From JBDSSS01 sp963764195 (lineage in GTDB: Bacteria > Actinomycetota > Actinomycetes > Actinomycetales > Dermatophilaceae): a DNA stretch of 64,000 bases. Below the pieces are notes generated by a model, which had not been told where the DNA came from, did not search any database, and saw nothing but the letters and a program-made list of their open reading frames with translations. Positions within the stretch are counted from its first letter, which is position 1. Each line of letters starts with the position of its first letter. The DNA lies in NCBI GenBank assembly GCA_963764195.1, contig CAVXRG010000010.1, positions 992,001 through 1,056,000 on the forward strand, in the 5' to 3' direction. A program made the position numbers and the translations under genes. Below are positions 25,864 to 36,928 of this stretch, in pieces.

Positions 25864-26625
25864 ATGGGAGGCATCACCCACCTGACGGTCGCGACGGCCA
25901 ACACCTGCTCCGGCGGCCTGCTGCGGGCGGCCGACGGACTGGCCCCCTTCGCCGACGCCGGCGCCGAGGTCATCGGGCTCCAAGAGGTGTTCGGGCTCGA
26001 CGTCGACGAGGTCGAGGAGGCGCTCGCCGCGAGCGGCTACCTCCTGACGGGCCACCACCTGGCCGCCGGCCTGGCGATCGCCCACGACCCGACCCGGTTG
26101 CGGACCCTCGGGGCGGCGCGACCCACGACGCTGAAGTCCGCCGGACCGCTGCTGCGCGTGTCGAACCACTGGCACGAGCGGGGCCTGCTGCGGGCCCGGT
26201 TCGAGGCCGGGGGCCGCGGCTTCACCTTCGCGACGGCGCACCTGATCGTCTTCGCCCGGGCCGTCGCACGCTCCCGCCAGGTCGCGGCGCTCGGCCGGGC
26301 GCTCGCCGAGGACGGGACGACCGAGCCGCTCGTCGTCACCGGGGACATGAACCACTACCCCGGGCCTGGTCGCCGCGACCGGACCATGCGCGACGCGGCG
26401 GGGCTCACCGCCGCCGTCCTGCCGGGGCCGACGTGGCGGGTGGCCGGCTCGCCCCACGAGTGGCTGGCCCGCGCCGGCTCCCGGGCCACCGGTCGGGCCC
26501 TCGAGCGCTTCGACGGCGAGCTCGACGCCGTGCTCCACCGAGACCTGACCCTCGTGGACACCTCCCTGCTGGAGATCGCCTCCGACCACCGCGGCGTGGT
26601 CTGCCGCTTCGATCTCCCGGGCTGA
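25864..26625 (+). CDS. Endonuclease/exonuclease/phosphatase family hydrolase
   Basis: 253 residues. All metal-site motifs of the EEP superfamily are present: TANT at the start, IGLQEV (metal Glu), TAHL, VTGDMNHYPG, LDAVLH and the final SDHRGVV His. Members cleave phosphodiesters in nucleic acids, inositol lipids or sphingomyelin. There is no signal peptide. GATGCT lies 6 nt before ATG 25864, so the start is probably leaderless; the YbjN gene is divergent. Confidence 0.85.
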   Translation: MGGITHLTVATANTCSGGLLRAADGLAPFADAGAEVIGLQEVFGLDVDEVEEALAASGYLLTGHHLAAGLAIAHDPTRLRTLGAARPTTLKSAGPLLRVSNHWHERGLLRARFEAGGRGFTFATAHLIVFARAVARSRQVAALGRALAEDGTTEPLVVTGDMNHYPGPGRRDRTMRDAAGLTAAVLPGPTWRVAGSPHEWLARAGSRATGRALERFDGELDAVLHRDLTLVDTSLLEIASDHRGVVCRFDLPG

Positions 26626-26698
26626 ACGCCCGGTTACGGCGCGGTCCACGGATGGGACCGGAGCGTCGCCGGCGGTCACCTCGTCCTACTCTGGCCTG

Positions 26699-28861
26699 AT
26701 GTGTCCGCCCTTCCCCGCGACGCCCGACCTCCCGCCACCACCGGGTGCCCACGTGGCCGGTGGGGGAACGGTCTTCAGCGTGTATGCCGCCCACGCCACC
26801 TCCGTCGAGGTCTGCCTCTTCGACGTCGGCCCCGAGGGGCGCGAGACCGAGCGCCGGGTGCCCCTGCGCCACCGCCGACACGGCGCGTGGTTCGACACCG
26901 TCGAGGGCGTCGGCGTGGGCCAGCGCTACGGCTACCGGGTCGACGGCCCGTGGGCTCCCGACCGGGCGGAGCGGCACAACCGCGCCAAGCTGCTCCTCGA
27001 CCCCTACGCCCGGGCCCTCGTCGGGGAGGTGAGCCTCGACCCGGCGCTCTACGGCCACGTCGTCGGGGCCGACCTCACCGGCGACGTCACGGTGCGCGAC
27101 GACCGCGACTCGGCGCCGCACGTGCCCCGGTGCGTCGTCGTCGACGACGAGTTCGACTGGGGTGACGACGCGCCGCCGCGCCGGCCGCTGTCCGACTCGG
27201 TCCTGTACGAGGTCCACGTCAAGAGCGCAACCGCCCTCCACCCGGGGGTTCCCGAGACCCTACGGGGAACGTATGCCGCCCTCGCCCACCCGGCCTTCGT
27301 CGACCACCTCGTGGCGCTGGGTGTCACCGCCGTCGAGCTGCTGCCCGTCCACGCCTTCAGCCACGAGCCCGACCTCGTCCTGCGCGGCCTCGGGAACCAT
27401 TGGGGCTACAACTCGCTCGGGTTCTTCGCCCCCCACGCCGCGTACGCCTCAGCTGACGAGCCCCAAGCGGTGCTCGACGAGTTCAAGGCCATGGTGCGAG
27501 GTCTGCACGCAGCCGGCATCGAGGTGATCCTCGACGTCGTCTACAACCACACGGCCGAGCAGTCGCAGGTCGGCCAGACCCTCTCCTGGCGCGGCCTCGA
27601 CAACCGCGCCTACTACCGGCTCGACGAACGGGGTCGAGACATCGACGTCACGGGGTGCGGCAACACCCTCGACCTCGCCCACCCCGTCGTCGCGCGGCTC
27701 GTGCTCGACTCGCTGCGCTACTGGGTGGAGGAGTGCCACGTCGACGGCTTCCGCTTCGACCTCGCCGTGGCCCTGGCCCGTGGGCGGGACGACAACTTCG
27801 ACCCCACGCACCCGTTCCTCGTCGCCCTGCGCACCGACCCGGTGCTCTCCCGAGTCAAGCTCATCGCCGAGCCGTGGGACGTCGGCCTGCACGGCTGGCG
27901 CACGGGCCAGTTCCCGCCGCCGTTCTCGGAGTGGAACGACCGGTACCGCGACGCGGTGCGCACCTTCTGGTTGCGCGACCTCGCCGCGTCGGCGGCCGGG
28001 GGCACCGGCCACGGGGTCCGCGAGCTCGCGACGCGGATGGCGGGCTCCGAGGACCTCTTCGGCACCCGCGACCGGGGCACGATCGCCTCGGTCAACTTCG
28101 TGACGGCCCACGACGGCTTCACGCTCGCCGACCTCACCGCATACGACGCGAAACACAACGGCGCCAACGGACAGGGTGGGACCGACGGGACGAACGACAA
28201 CCGCTCGTGGAACCACGGCGTCGAGGGTCGCACCGACGACGAGACAGTCGTCGCGGCTCGCCGCCGCTCGATGCGCAACATGTTGGGCACGTTGCTGCTC
28301 TCGACCGGTGTGCCGATGCTCAATGCCGGTGACGAGTTCGGCCGGAGCCAGCGGGGCAACAACAACCCCTACTGCCAGGACAACGAGATCAGCTGGTACG
28401 ACTGGGATCTCGCCGACTGGCAGCAGGATCTGCTCGACACCACGAGGCACCTCGTGACGCTGCGTCGGGGCCACCCGGTGCTGCGGCAGCGATCGTTCTT
28501 CACGGGGCGACCGGTCCACGAGGACGGCTCGACCGACCTCGCCTGGTATGCCGCGGACGGTGACCCGATGGGGCACCGCTGGGACGGCCCGGCGGTCGCG
28601 GCCCTCCAGGCGTTCTACAGCGGGGCTGCCCTCGCCGCGGACTCCGTGCTCGTGAGCGTCAACGGCGCCGCGCACGCGATCCAGCTCGTCCTGCCGTCAC
28701 CCGCCGGGGTCGCCGGCTTCGACCTGCTCTGGGACAGCAGCGACGAGCGACCGACGGCGACCCCGGCGGCCGGGTCCCGCCCGGCGGAGGTCGTGCCCGT
28801 CGCGGCGGTGCGACCGATGGGCCCGTCGTCGATGCGGGTGTGGCGGGCGGTCTCGGGCTGA
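26699..28861 (+). CDS. glgX: Glycogen debranching enzyme GlgX
   Basis: 720 residues. It has an N-terminal CBM48 (VFSVYAAHATSVEVCLFD), then a GH13 barrel with DVVYNHTAEQ, nucleophile Asp354 in FRFDLAVA, acid Glu391 in LIAEPWDVG, and VTAHDGFTLADL. The NDNRSWNHGVEG segment and LNAGDEFGRSQRGNNNPYCQDN are typical of GlgX/TreX. It removes alpha-1,6 branches from phosphorylase-limit glucan. TACTCT lies 6 nt before ATG 26699. It is convergent with glgP, its partner in glucan breakdown. Confidence 0.95.
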   Translation: MCPPFPATPDLPPPPGAHVAGGGTVFSVYAAHATSVEVCLFDVGPEGRETERRVPLRHRRHGAWFDTVEGVGVGQRYGYRVDGPWAPDRAERHNRAKLLLDPYARALVGEVSLDPALYGHVVGADLTGDVTVRDDRDSAPHVPRCVVVDDEFDWGDDAPPRRPLSDSVLYEVHVKSATALHPGVPETLRGTYAALAHPAFVDHLVALGVTAVELLPVHAFSHEPDLVLRGLGNHWGYNSLGFFAPHAAYASADEPQAVLDEFKAMVRGLHAAGIEVILDVVYNHTAEQSQVGQTLSWRGLDNRAYYRLDERGRDIDVTGCGNTLDLAHPVVARLVLDSLRYWVEECHVDGFRFDLAVALARGRDDNFDPTHPFLVALRTDPVLSRVKLIAEPWDVGLHGWRTGQFPPPFSEWNDRYRDAVRTFWLRDLAASAAGGTGHGVRELATRMAGSEDLFGTRDRGTIASVNFVTAHDGFTLADLTAYDAKHNGANGQGGTDGTNDNRSWNHGVEGRTDDETVVAARRRSMRNMLGTLLLSTGVPMLNAGDEFGRSQRGNNNPYCQDNEISWYDWDLADWQQDLLDTTRHLVTLRRGHPVLRQRSFFTGRPVHEDGSTDLAWYAADGDPMGHRWDGPAVAALQAFYSGAALAADSVLVSVNGAAHAIQLVLPSPAGVAGFDLLWDSSDERPTATPAAGSRPAEVVPVAAVRPMGPSSMRVWRAVSG

Positions 28862-28868
28862 CGGCGAA

Positions 28869-28898
28869 GGCCCCGTCCACGATGGCGTGGACGGGGCC
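28869..28898. terminator. Bidirectional hairpin between glgX and glgP
   Basis: GGCCCCGTCCACG (28869-28881) pairs perfectly with CGTGGACGGGGCC (28886-28898) around a 4-nt loop, starting 8 nt after the glgX stop and 17 nt beyond the glgP stop. Confidence 0.9.
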
Positions 28899-28914
28899 TC
28901 CGAAGGCCGGCCGG

Positions 28915-31503
28915 TCAGGCGTTGCGGGCGAGCCCGAGCTCCGCTGCGGTGGCGAGGGACTCGTGCTTCGGCACGATCCGGACGCTGTAGCCGAAGGAGC
29001 CGGTGCGACCCAGCGGCTGGGTGCCGGTGAACTGGTGGTGGCCGCCCTCGCCGCTCTCGGCCAGGGTCAGCGGCGCCACCTCGACGTCCCACAGCTCGTC
29101 GAGGTCGTTGACGTGACCATGGACGAGCTGGACCTCGACGTCGTCGGGGGCGAGCCCGGCGAGGTCGACGTAGGCCTTGAGCTCGAGCACGTCACCGACC
29201 TCCGGGGAGTCGGACACCCCGGAGGGCTCGACGTGCTCGACCTTGAGCTGCGGCCAGGCCGCCCGGACCCGCGCCTTGTAGGCCGCGAGCTCCTTGGCTC
29301 CGGCGAAGTCGTTGCCGCCGAGGGCCCGGCCGGCGGTGGCGGCGGGCGCGTAGAGCTTCTGCGTGTAGTCCTGCACCATCCGGGTGGCGAGCACCTTGGG
29401 GCTCAGGGTCTTGAGCGTGTGCGTCATCATCGCGAGCCAGCCACGCGGCAGGCCCTCGGGGTCCCGCTCGTAGAACTGCGAGGCCACGTTGTGCTCGATG
29501 AGGTCGTAGAGCGCCGCCGCCTCGATGTCGTCGCGACGCTCCGGGTCCTCGACGCCGTCCGCGGTCGGGATCGCCCACCCGTTGTGGCCGTCGAACCACT
29601 CGTCCCACCAGCCGTCGAGGATCGAGAGGTTGAGCCCGCCGTTGAGCGCGGCCTTCATCCCGGACGTGCCGCACGCCTCGAAGGGCCGCAGCGGGTTGTT
29701 GAGCCAGACGTCGCAGCCCGGGTAGAGGTGCTGCGCCATCGCGATGTCGTAGTTGGGCAGGAAGACGATGCGGTGGCGCACGTCCTCCTGGTCCGCGAAC
29801 TGGACCATCTGCTGGATGAGCCGCTTGCCGGTCTCGTCGGCCGGGTGCGACTTGCCGGCGATGACGAGCTGGATCGGGTGCTCGGGGTGGAGCAACAGGC
29901 TCTTGAGCCGGGCGGGGTCGCGGAGCATGAGGGTGAGCCGCTTGTAGGTCGGCACCCGGCGGGCGAACCCGATGGTGAGCACGTCGGGGTCGAGGATGTC
30001 GTCGACCCAGCCGAGCTCGGCGTCGGAGGCTCCGCGCTTGTGCCACGACGAGCGGACCCGCCGACGGACGTCCGTGACGAGCTTCTCGCGCATCTCGCGC
30101 TTGGCCGACCAGATGGCGGCCGCGGGGACCTCGTCGATCCGGTCCCACTGGTCCGACCCGGCGATGTCGGCCGTGCCGAGGTGCTGACGGGCGACGTCGT
30201 AGACCGTCCGGTCGACCCACGTCGGGGCGTGGACGCCGTTGGTGATGCTCGTGATCGGCACCTCCACCTCGTCGAAGCCGGGCCACAGCCCGTCGAACAT
30301 CCCGCGGCTGACGACGCCGTGCAGCTCGGAGACGCCGTTGGCGCGCTGGGCGAGTCGCAGGCCCATGACGGCCATGTTGAAGATGCCGGGCTGGCCACCC
30401 GCGTAGTCCTCGGCCCCGAGGGCGAGCAGCCGCTCGACCGGGACCCCGGGGATGGCGTTGGCCCCACCGAAGAAGAGGTTGATCTTGGCGGCGTCGAACC
30501 GGTCGATGCCGGCCGGCACCGGGGTGTGGGTGGTGAAGACGGTGGCCGACCGCACCGCCTCGAGCGCCTCGTCGAACTCCAGGCCGTGGTCGCGGACGAG
30601 CTCGGTGATCCGCTCGACGCCGAGGAAGCCGGCGTGGCCCTCGTTGGTGTGGTAGACCCCCGGGGCCGGCGCACCCGAGAGGCGCGACCAGAGGCGCAGC
30701 GCCCGGACACCGCCGATGCCGAGGAGCAGCTCCTGCTCGAGCCGGGTGTCACCGCCGCCGCCGTAGAGCGTCTCGGTCACCCGACGGGTCGCCTCGTCGT
30801 TGCCGGGCACGTCGGAGTCGAGCAGCAGGAGCGGGACGCGACCGACCTGCGCCTTCCACACGTGGGCGTTGAGCATCCGACCACCGGGGAGGGCGATCGA
30901 CACGACCGCGGGCGTCCCGTCGTCCTCGCGAAGCAGCGACAGCGGGAGCCCGTCGGGGTCGAGCACGGGGTAGCTCTCCACCTGCCAGCCGTCGCGGGTC
31001 AGCGCCTGCTTGAAGTACCCGGTCTTGTAGAACAGCCCCACGCCGACGATCGGCACGCCGAGGTCGGAGGCGGTCTTGAGGTGGTCGCCGGCGAGGATGC
31101 CGAGACCGCCCGAGTACTGCGGGAGCACGGCCGTGATGCCGAACTCGGGGCTGAAGTAGGCGATCGCCTCGGGAGCGGTCCGTCCCGCGGCGCGCTCCTC
31201 GCGGCTCCAGGTCTGGTACCACCGCTCGTTCGTCAGGTAGCGCTGCAGGTCCTCCTGCGCTGCGTCGACCCGCGCGACGAACTCGTCATCGGCGGCCAGC
31301 TGATCGAGCTGCGTGGCCGAGAGCCGCGAGAGCAGCTTGACGGGGTCCTCGTTCGCGCCGGCCCACTTCTTCGCGTCGATGCTCTCGAAGAGGTCGCGGG
31401 TGGGCGGGTGCCAGGACCACCGCAGGTTGCTGGCGAGTTCGCCGAGCCCTGCGATGCGGCTGGGGAGGACGGTGCGGACGCTGAACCGACGGATAGCCTT
31501 CAC
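28915..31503 (-). CDS. glgP: Alpha-glucan (glycogen) phosphorylase
   Basis: 862 residues from GTG 31503. It is the actinobacterial short-type phosphorylase, with an N-terminal DUF3417 domain (LGELASNLRWSWHPPTRDLF) followed by the GT35 fold. HTNEGHAGFL and TTHTPVPAGIDRF lie in the active site, and the PLP lysine is in the C-terminal GTSGMKAALNGGLNLSILDGWW region. It releases glucose-1-phosphate from the non-reducing ends of glucan or maltodextrin. TATGCT lies 8 nt upstream of GTG. It is divergent from glgE, sharing a 121-bp promoter region. Confidence 0.95.
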   Translation of the reverse strand: MKAIRRFSVRTVLPSRIAGLGELASNLRWSWHPPTRDLFESIDAKKWAGANEDPVKLLSRLSATQLDQLAADDEFVARVDAAQEDLQRYLTNERWYQTWSREERAAGRTAPEAIAYFSPEFGITAVLPQYSGGLGILAGDHLKTASDLGVPIVGVGLFYKTGYFKQALTRDGWQVESYPVLDPDGLPLSLLREDDGTPAVVSIALPGGRMLNAHVWKAQVGRVPLLLLDSDVPGNDEATRRVTETLYGGGGDTRLEQELLLGIGGVRALRLWSRLSGAPAPGVYHTNEGHAGFLGVERITELVRDHGLEFDEALEAVRSATVFTTHTPVPAGIDRFDAAKINLFFGGANAIPGVPVERLLALGAEDYAGGQPGIFNMAVMGLRLAQRANGVSELHGVVSRGMFDGLWPGFDEVEVPITSITNGVHAPTWVDRTVYDVARQHLGTADIAGSDQWDRIDEVPAAAIWSAKREMREKLVTDVRRRVRSSWHKRGASDAELGWVDDILDPDVLTIGFARRVPTYKRLTLMLRDPARLKSLLLHPEHPIQLVIAGKSHPADETGKRLIQQMVQFADQEDVRHRIVFLPNYDIAMAQHLYPGCDVWLNNPLRPFEACGTSGMKAALNGGLNLSILDGWWDEWFDGHNGWAIPTADGVEDPERRDDIEAAALYDLIEHNVASQFYERDPEGLPRGWLAMMTHTLKTLSPKVLATRMVQDYTQKLYAPAATAGRALGGNDFAGAKELAAYKARVRAAWPQLKVEHVEPSGVSDSPEVGDVLELKAYVDLAGLAPDDVEVQLVHGHVNDLDELWDVEVAPLTLAESGEGGHHQFTGTQPLGRTGSFGYSVRIVPKHESLATAAELGLARNA

Positions 31504-31624
31504 GAGAGGACAGCATAGGGGTGGGACTTGTCGTGTTCTTGCAGATCTTGCAGCGAGTTCCACCGGGTGGACGCGCGCCGGATGCCTCTCGTCCCGGGCG
31601 CCCGCCATTCGATACGGTCAGGTG
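31504..31624. promoter_or_regulatory. Divergent promoter region glgP / glgE
   Basis: The gap holds TATGCT (31513-31518, - strand) for glgP and TACGGT (31613-31618) for glgE, each a few nt from its GTG start. Synthesis and breakdown of alpha-glucan are thus driven from one short region. No clear operator dyad was seen. Confidence 0.55.
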
Positions 31625-33790
31625 GTGACTGGCTCACCCGCGGACCCCCGCACCCCCACGCCCATGTCCACCCCGACGCCCAACCGGACGTCCAGCCCGA
31701 TCGTTGCGGACGCCCCCGCGGCGGCCTCGGCCAGCCCCAGCGGCGGAGCCGGTGCCGCGGCCAGCATCCCCCCGACCGTCGAGGGGATGCCGGGCCGTGC
31801 CCGCCCCTTCGGCCGGATTCCCGTCACGAACGTGTGGCCACGGGTCGACGGAGGCGACCGGCCCGCGAAGTCGGTGGTCGACGAGGAGTTCACCGTCTTC
31901 GCGACGGTCTTCCGCGAGGGACACGACGCCGTCAACGCCACGGTCGTGCTGACCGACCCGGACGGCACGGACCACCCCGTCGGTATGCGGTGCGACAACC
32001 CCGGGCTCAACCTCTGGAGTGCGGTCGTCTCCGCCGACCGCACCGGGTGGTGGACCTACCGGGTCGAGGGCTGGTCGGACCCCTACGCCACGTGGGTGCA
32101 CGACGCAGGGATCAAGATCCCGGCCGGGATCGACGTCGACCTCATGTGCGCCGAGGGCGTCCTCGTGCTCACCCGCTTCGCGGATACCGTCCGCGACCAG
32201 GGCGGCGACGCCGGCCCGCTCGAGCGGGCCCTCACTGCACTGCGCGACGAGGCCCGACCAGCCGCTGAGCGGCTCGCCGCGGCGACCTCGCCGCAGGTGC
32301 GCGAGCTGGCGGAGACGACCCCGCTGCGCGAGTTCGTCTCCCCGACAGCCGACTACAGCCTCTGGGTCGAGCGCGAGCTCGCCCTCTACGGCGCCTGGTA
32401 CGAGATGTTCCCGCGGTCGGAGGGTGCCCACCGCGACGACGAGACCGGCGAGTGGGTCTCGGGGACCTTCCGGTCCGCCGCCGAGCGCCTGCCGGCCGTC
32501 GCCGACATGGGCTTCGACGTCGTCTACCTCACGCCGATCCACCCCATCGGCACGACGGCCCGCAAGGGTCGCAACAACGCCCTGACCGCCGAGCCCGGGG
32601 ACCCGGGTTCGCCCTACGCGATCGGGTCCCCCGACGGCGGGCACGACGCGATCCATCCCGACCTCGGCACGTTCGAGGACTTCGACCACTTCGTCGCCGA
32701 GGCCGCGCGGCTCGGTCTCGAGGTCGCCCTCGACATCGCCCTGCAGGCCTCCCCCGACCACCCGTGGGTGCAGACCCACCCCGAGCTGTTCACGACCCGG
32801 GCCGACGGGACGATCGCCTACGCCGAGAACCCGCCCAAGAAGTACCAGGACATCTACCCGCTCAACTTCGACAACGACCCGGCCGGGGCCTACGCCGAGG
32901 TGCGACGGGTGATCCAGGTCTGGCTCGACCACGGAGTCCGCATCTTCCGCGTCGACAACCCACACACGAAGCCGGTCACCTTCTGGCAGTGGCTGATCGC
33001 CGACGTGGCGAAGGACCACCCGGAGACCATCTGGCTGTCGGAGGCCTTCACCAAGCCGGCGATGATGTCGGCCCTGGCCCAGGCCGGCTTCCAGCAGAGC
33101 TACACCTACTACGCCTGGCGCAACGCGAAGTGGGAGCTCGAGGAGTACGGCCGCGAGCTCGCCGGTGACAGCGCGGCGTGGATGCGCCCCTCGTTCTGGC
33201 CCACGACGCACGACATCCTCACGCCCTTCATGCAGTACGGCGGCCCGACCGCCTGGAAGCTGCGGGCCGCGGTCGCCGCGACGATGTCGCCGACCTACGG
33301 CATCTACGCCGGCTACGAGCTCATGGAGCACGTCGCCCGCCCCGGTGCGGAGGAGCAGAACGACAACGAGAAGTACGAGTACAAGGACCGCCAGTGGTAC
33401 CTCTACGAGCCGGGCGGACCGCTCGAGAGCCGCTCGCTGGCCTGGTACCTCAAGCGCCTCAACGACATCCGCGGCTGGCACCCCGCCCTCCACTGGCTGC
33501 GCAACCTCCACTTCCACGGCGCCGACGACGAGAACGTCCTCGTCTTCTCCAAGACACGCGTCGTCGACGGGGAGCGCGACACCGTGCTCGTCGTCGCCAA
33601 CCTCGACCCGCACGCGACGCGGGAGACCACCATCCACCTCGACATGGAGGCCCTCGGCCTCGCGTCCTGGTCGACCTTCGACGCCCACGACCACATCACG
33701 AACCAGACGTGGGAGTGGCGGTCCGACAACTTCATCCGACTGGGCCCCGAGTCCGAGCCCGTGCACATCATCCACGTCAGGAGCCACTGA
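31625..33790 (+). CDS. glgE: Alpha-1,4-glucan:maltose-1-phosphate maltosyltransferase
   Basis: 721 residues from GTG 31625 (TACGGT 6 nt upstream). ATG 31664 is an alternative that would trim a disordered Pro/Thr/Ser leader. GlgE extends alpha-glucan by maltosyl units from maltose-1-phosphate. The GH13_3 catalytic residues are visible: nucleophile Asp444 in FRVDNPHTKP, acid Glu473 in WLSEAFTKP and Asp530 in TTHDILTPF. The N-terminal immunoglobulin-like domain and S domain (VYLTPIHPIGTTARKGRNN) match. The first gene of a six-gene operon, 4 nt before treS. Confidence 0.97.
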   Translation: MTGSPADPRTPTPMSTPTPNRTSSPIVADAPAAASASPSGGAGAAASIPPTVEGMPGRARPFGRIPVTNVWPRVDGGDRPAKSVVDEEFTVFATVFREGHDAVNATVVLTDPDGTDHPVGMRCDNPGLNLWSAVVSADRTGWWTYRVEGWSDPYATWVHDAGIKIPAGIDVDLMCAEGVLVLTRFADTVRDQGGDAGPLERALTALRDEARPAAERLAAATSPQVRELAETTPLREFVSPTADYSLWVERELALYGAWYEMFPRSEGAHRDDETGEWVSGTFRSAAERLPAVADMGFDVVYLTPIHPIGTTARKGRNNALTAEPGDPGSPYAIGSPDGGHDAIHPDLGTFEDFDHFVAEAARLGLEVALDIALQASPDHPWVQTHPELFTTRADGTIAYAENPPKKYQDIYPLNFDNDPAGAYAEVRRVIQVWLDHGVRIFRVDNPHTKPVTFWQWLIADVAKDHPETIWLSEAFTKPAMMSALAQAGFQQSYTYYAWRNAKWELEEYGRELAGDSAAWMRPSFWPTTHDILTPFMQYGGPTAWKLRAAVAATMSPTYGIYAGYELMEHVARPGAEEQNDNEKYEYKDRQWYLYEPGGPLESRSLAWYLKRLNDIRGWHPALHWLRNLHFHGADDENVLVFSKTRVVDGERDTVLVVANLDPHATRETTIHLDMEALGLASWSTFDAHDHITNQTWEWRSDNFIRLGPESEPVHIIHVRSH

Positions 33791-33794
33791 ACAC

Positions 33795-35500
<1,706 letters not shown>

Positions 35501-35501
<1 letters not shown>

Positions 35502-36928
35502 TGGCCGTCGTGCACAAGGGCGCGTCCCTCGTCCCGGGCAAGACGGAGCTCGTCGCGCCCTGGATGGCCGACCAGCGGTGGTATGCCGGCAAGGGCCACG
35601 TCCCGCAGCTGCGACGCGTCGGCGGATTCCGCTTCGAGGACCCCGAGGGCCGGGTCGGCATGGAGACCATGCTGCTCGTCGACGACGCGGCCACCCCGCC
35701 CGTCGTCTACCAGGTGCCGCTCACCTACCGCGACGCTCCGCTCGAGGGGGCCGAGAAGGCCCTCATCGGCACGATGGAGCACAGCGTCCTCGGCACCCGG
35801 TGGGTCTACGACGGACCGCACGACCCGGCATACGTCTCGGCCCTGGTCGGTGCGATCCTCGGTGGCGGCGTGTCCGACGAGGCCCAGGCATCGGTCGGCA
35901 GCAACGCCGTCGCCCACGGGTCCTCGACCGGCCGGGCCGAAGGCCAGGTCGCGAGCGCGGCGGTGCTGACGGGCGAGCAGTCCAACACCTCGATCATCGC
36001 GCGGATGACCGCGCCCGACGGTGGCCTCGCGGAGCCCTTGATCGTCAAGGTGTTCCGCACGCTCCAGCACGGCGACAATCCCGACGTCATCGTGCAGTCG
36101 GCGCTCACCGTGGCTGGATCCGACCGCGTCCCGATGGCGCTCGGGGACCTCTCCGGGTCCTGGGACTCCCCCACCGGGGCCGGTCAGGAGTCAGGACACC
36201 TCGCCTTCGCCCAGGAGTTCATCCCGGGCGTCGAGGACGCGTGGCGGGTGGCCCTCGTCGCCGCCTCGACCGACACGGACTTCACCGCCCGGGCGCGCGA
36301 CCTCGGCGTCGTCACGGCGCAGATCCACGTGACGCTCGCGGCGACGCTCGGGACCGAGCCGGCCAGCGCGAGCGCGCGCGACCGGCTGCTCGGCTCGATG
36401 CGGGAGCGGTATGCCGCTGCCGTCGCCCTCGTGCCCGACCTCGGCTCCCACGCCGACGACGTCGCCCGTGTGCTCGACGAGCTGTCCGACCTCTCCTGGC
36501 CCTCGCTCCAGCGGATCCACGGCGACTACCACCTCGGACAGGTGCTCGACGTCCCCGAGCGCGGCTGGGTGGCCCTCGACTTCGAGGGCGAGCCGCTCCG
36601 TCCCCTCGCGGAGCGGGTCCTTCCCGACGTGCCGGCGCGCGACATTGCCGGGATGCTGCGCTCCTTCGACTACGCGGCCGGCTCGGTCCGGCTCGCCGAC
36701 ACCGGGGTGGACGCCTCCGGCTGGGCCGGCGCCTGCCGCGAGGCCTTCCTCGACGGGTACGCCTCGGTGGCCGGGGCACCCACCCCCGACACGACCACGC
36801 TCGTGCGAGCCCTCGAGCTGGACAAGGCCCTCTACGAGGTCGTCTACGAGGCCCGCAACCGCCCGACCTGGCTGCCCATCCCGCTCGACGCGATCAACCG
36901 ACTGCTCGACGAAGAAGGTTCCTCATGA
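35501..36928 (+). CDS. mak: Maltokinase (Pep2-type)
   Basis: 475 residues. It has an aminoglycoside-phosphotransferase-like kinase fold with an N-terminal cap (WMADQRWYAGKG). A glycine-rich AVLTGEQSNTS and the lysine in EPLIVKVFRTLQHGDNPD bind ATP; the catalytic Asp342 is in RIHGDYHLGQVL and the metal-binding Asp in ALDFEGEPLRPL. It phosphorylates maltose to alpha-maltose-1-phosphate. An Ala/Gly/Ser insert (about residues 120-150) separates cap and kinase. It overlaps treS by 1 nt and glgB by 4 nt. Confidence 0.95.
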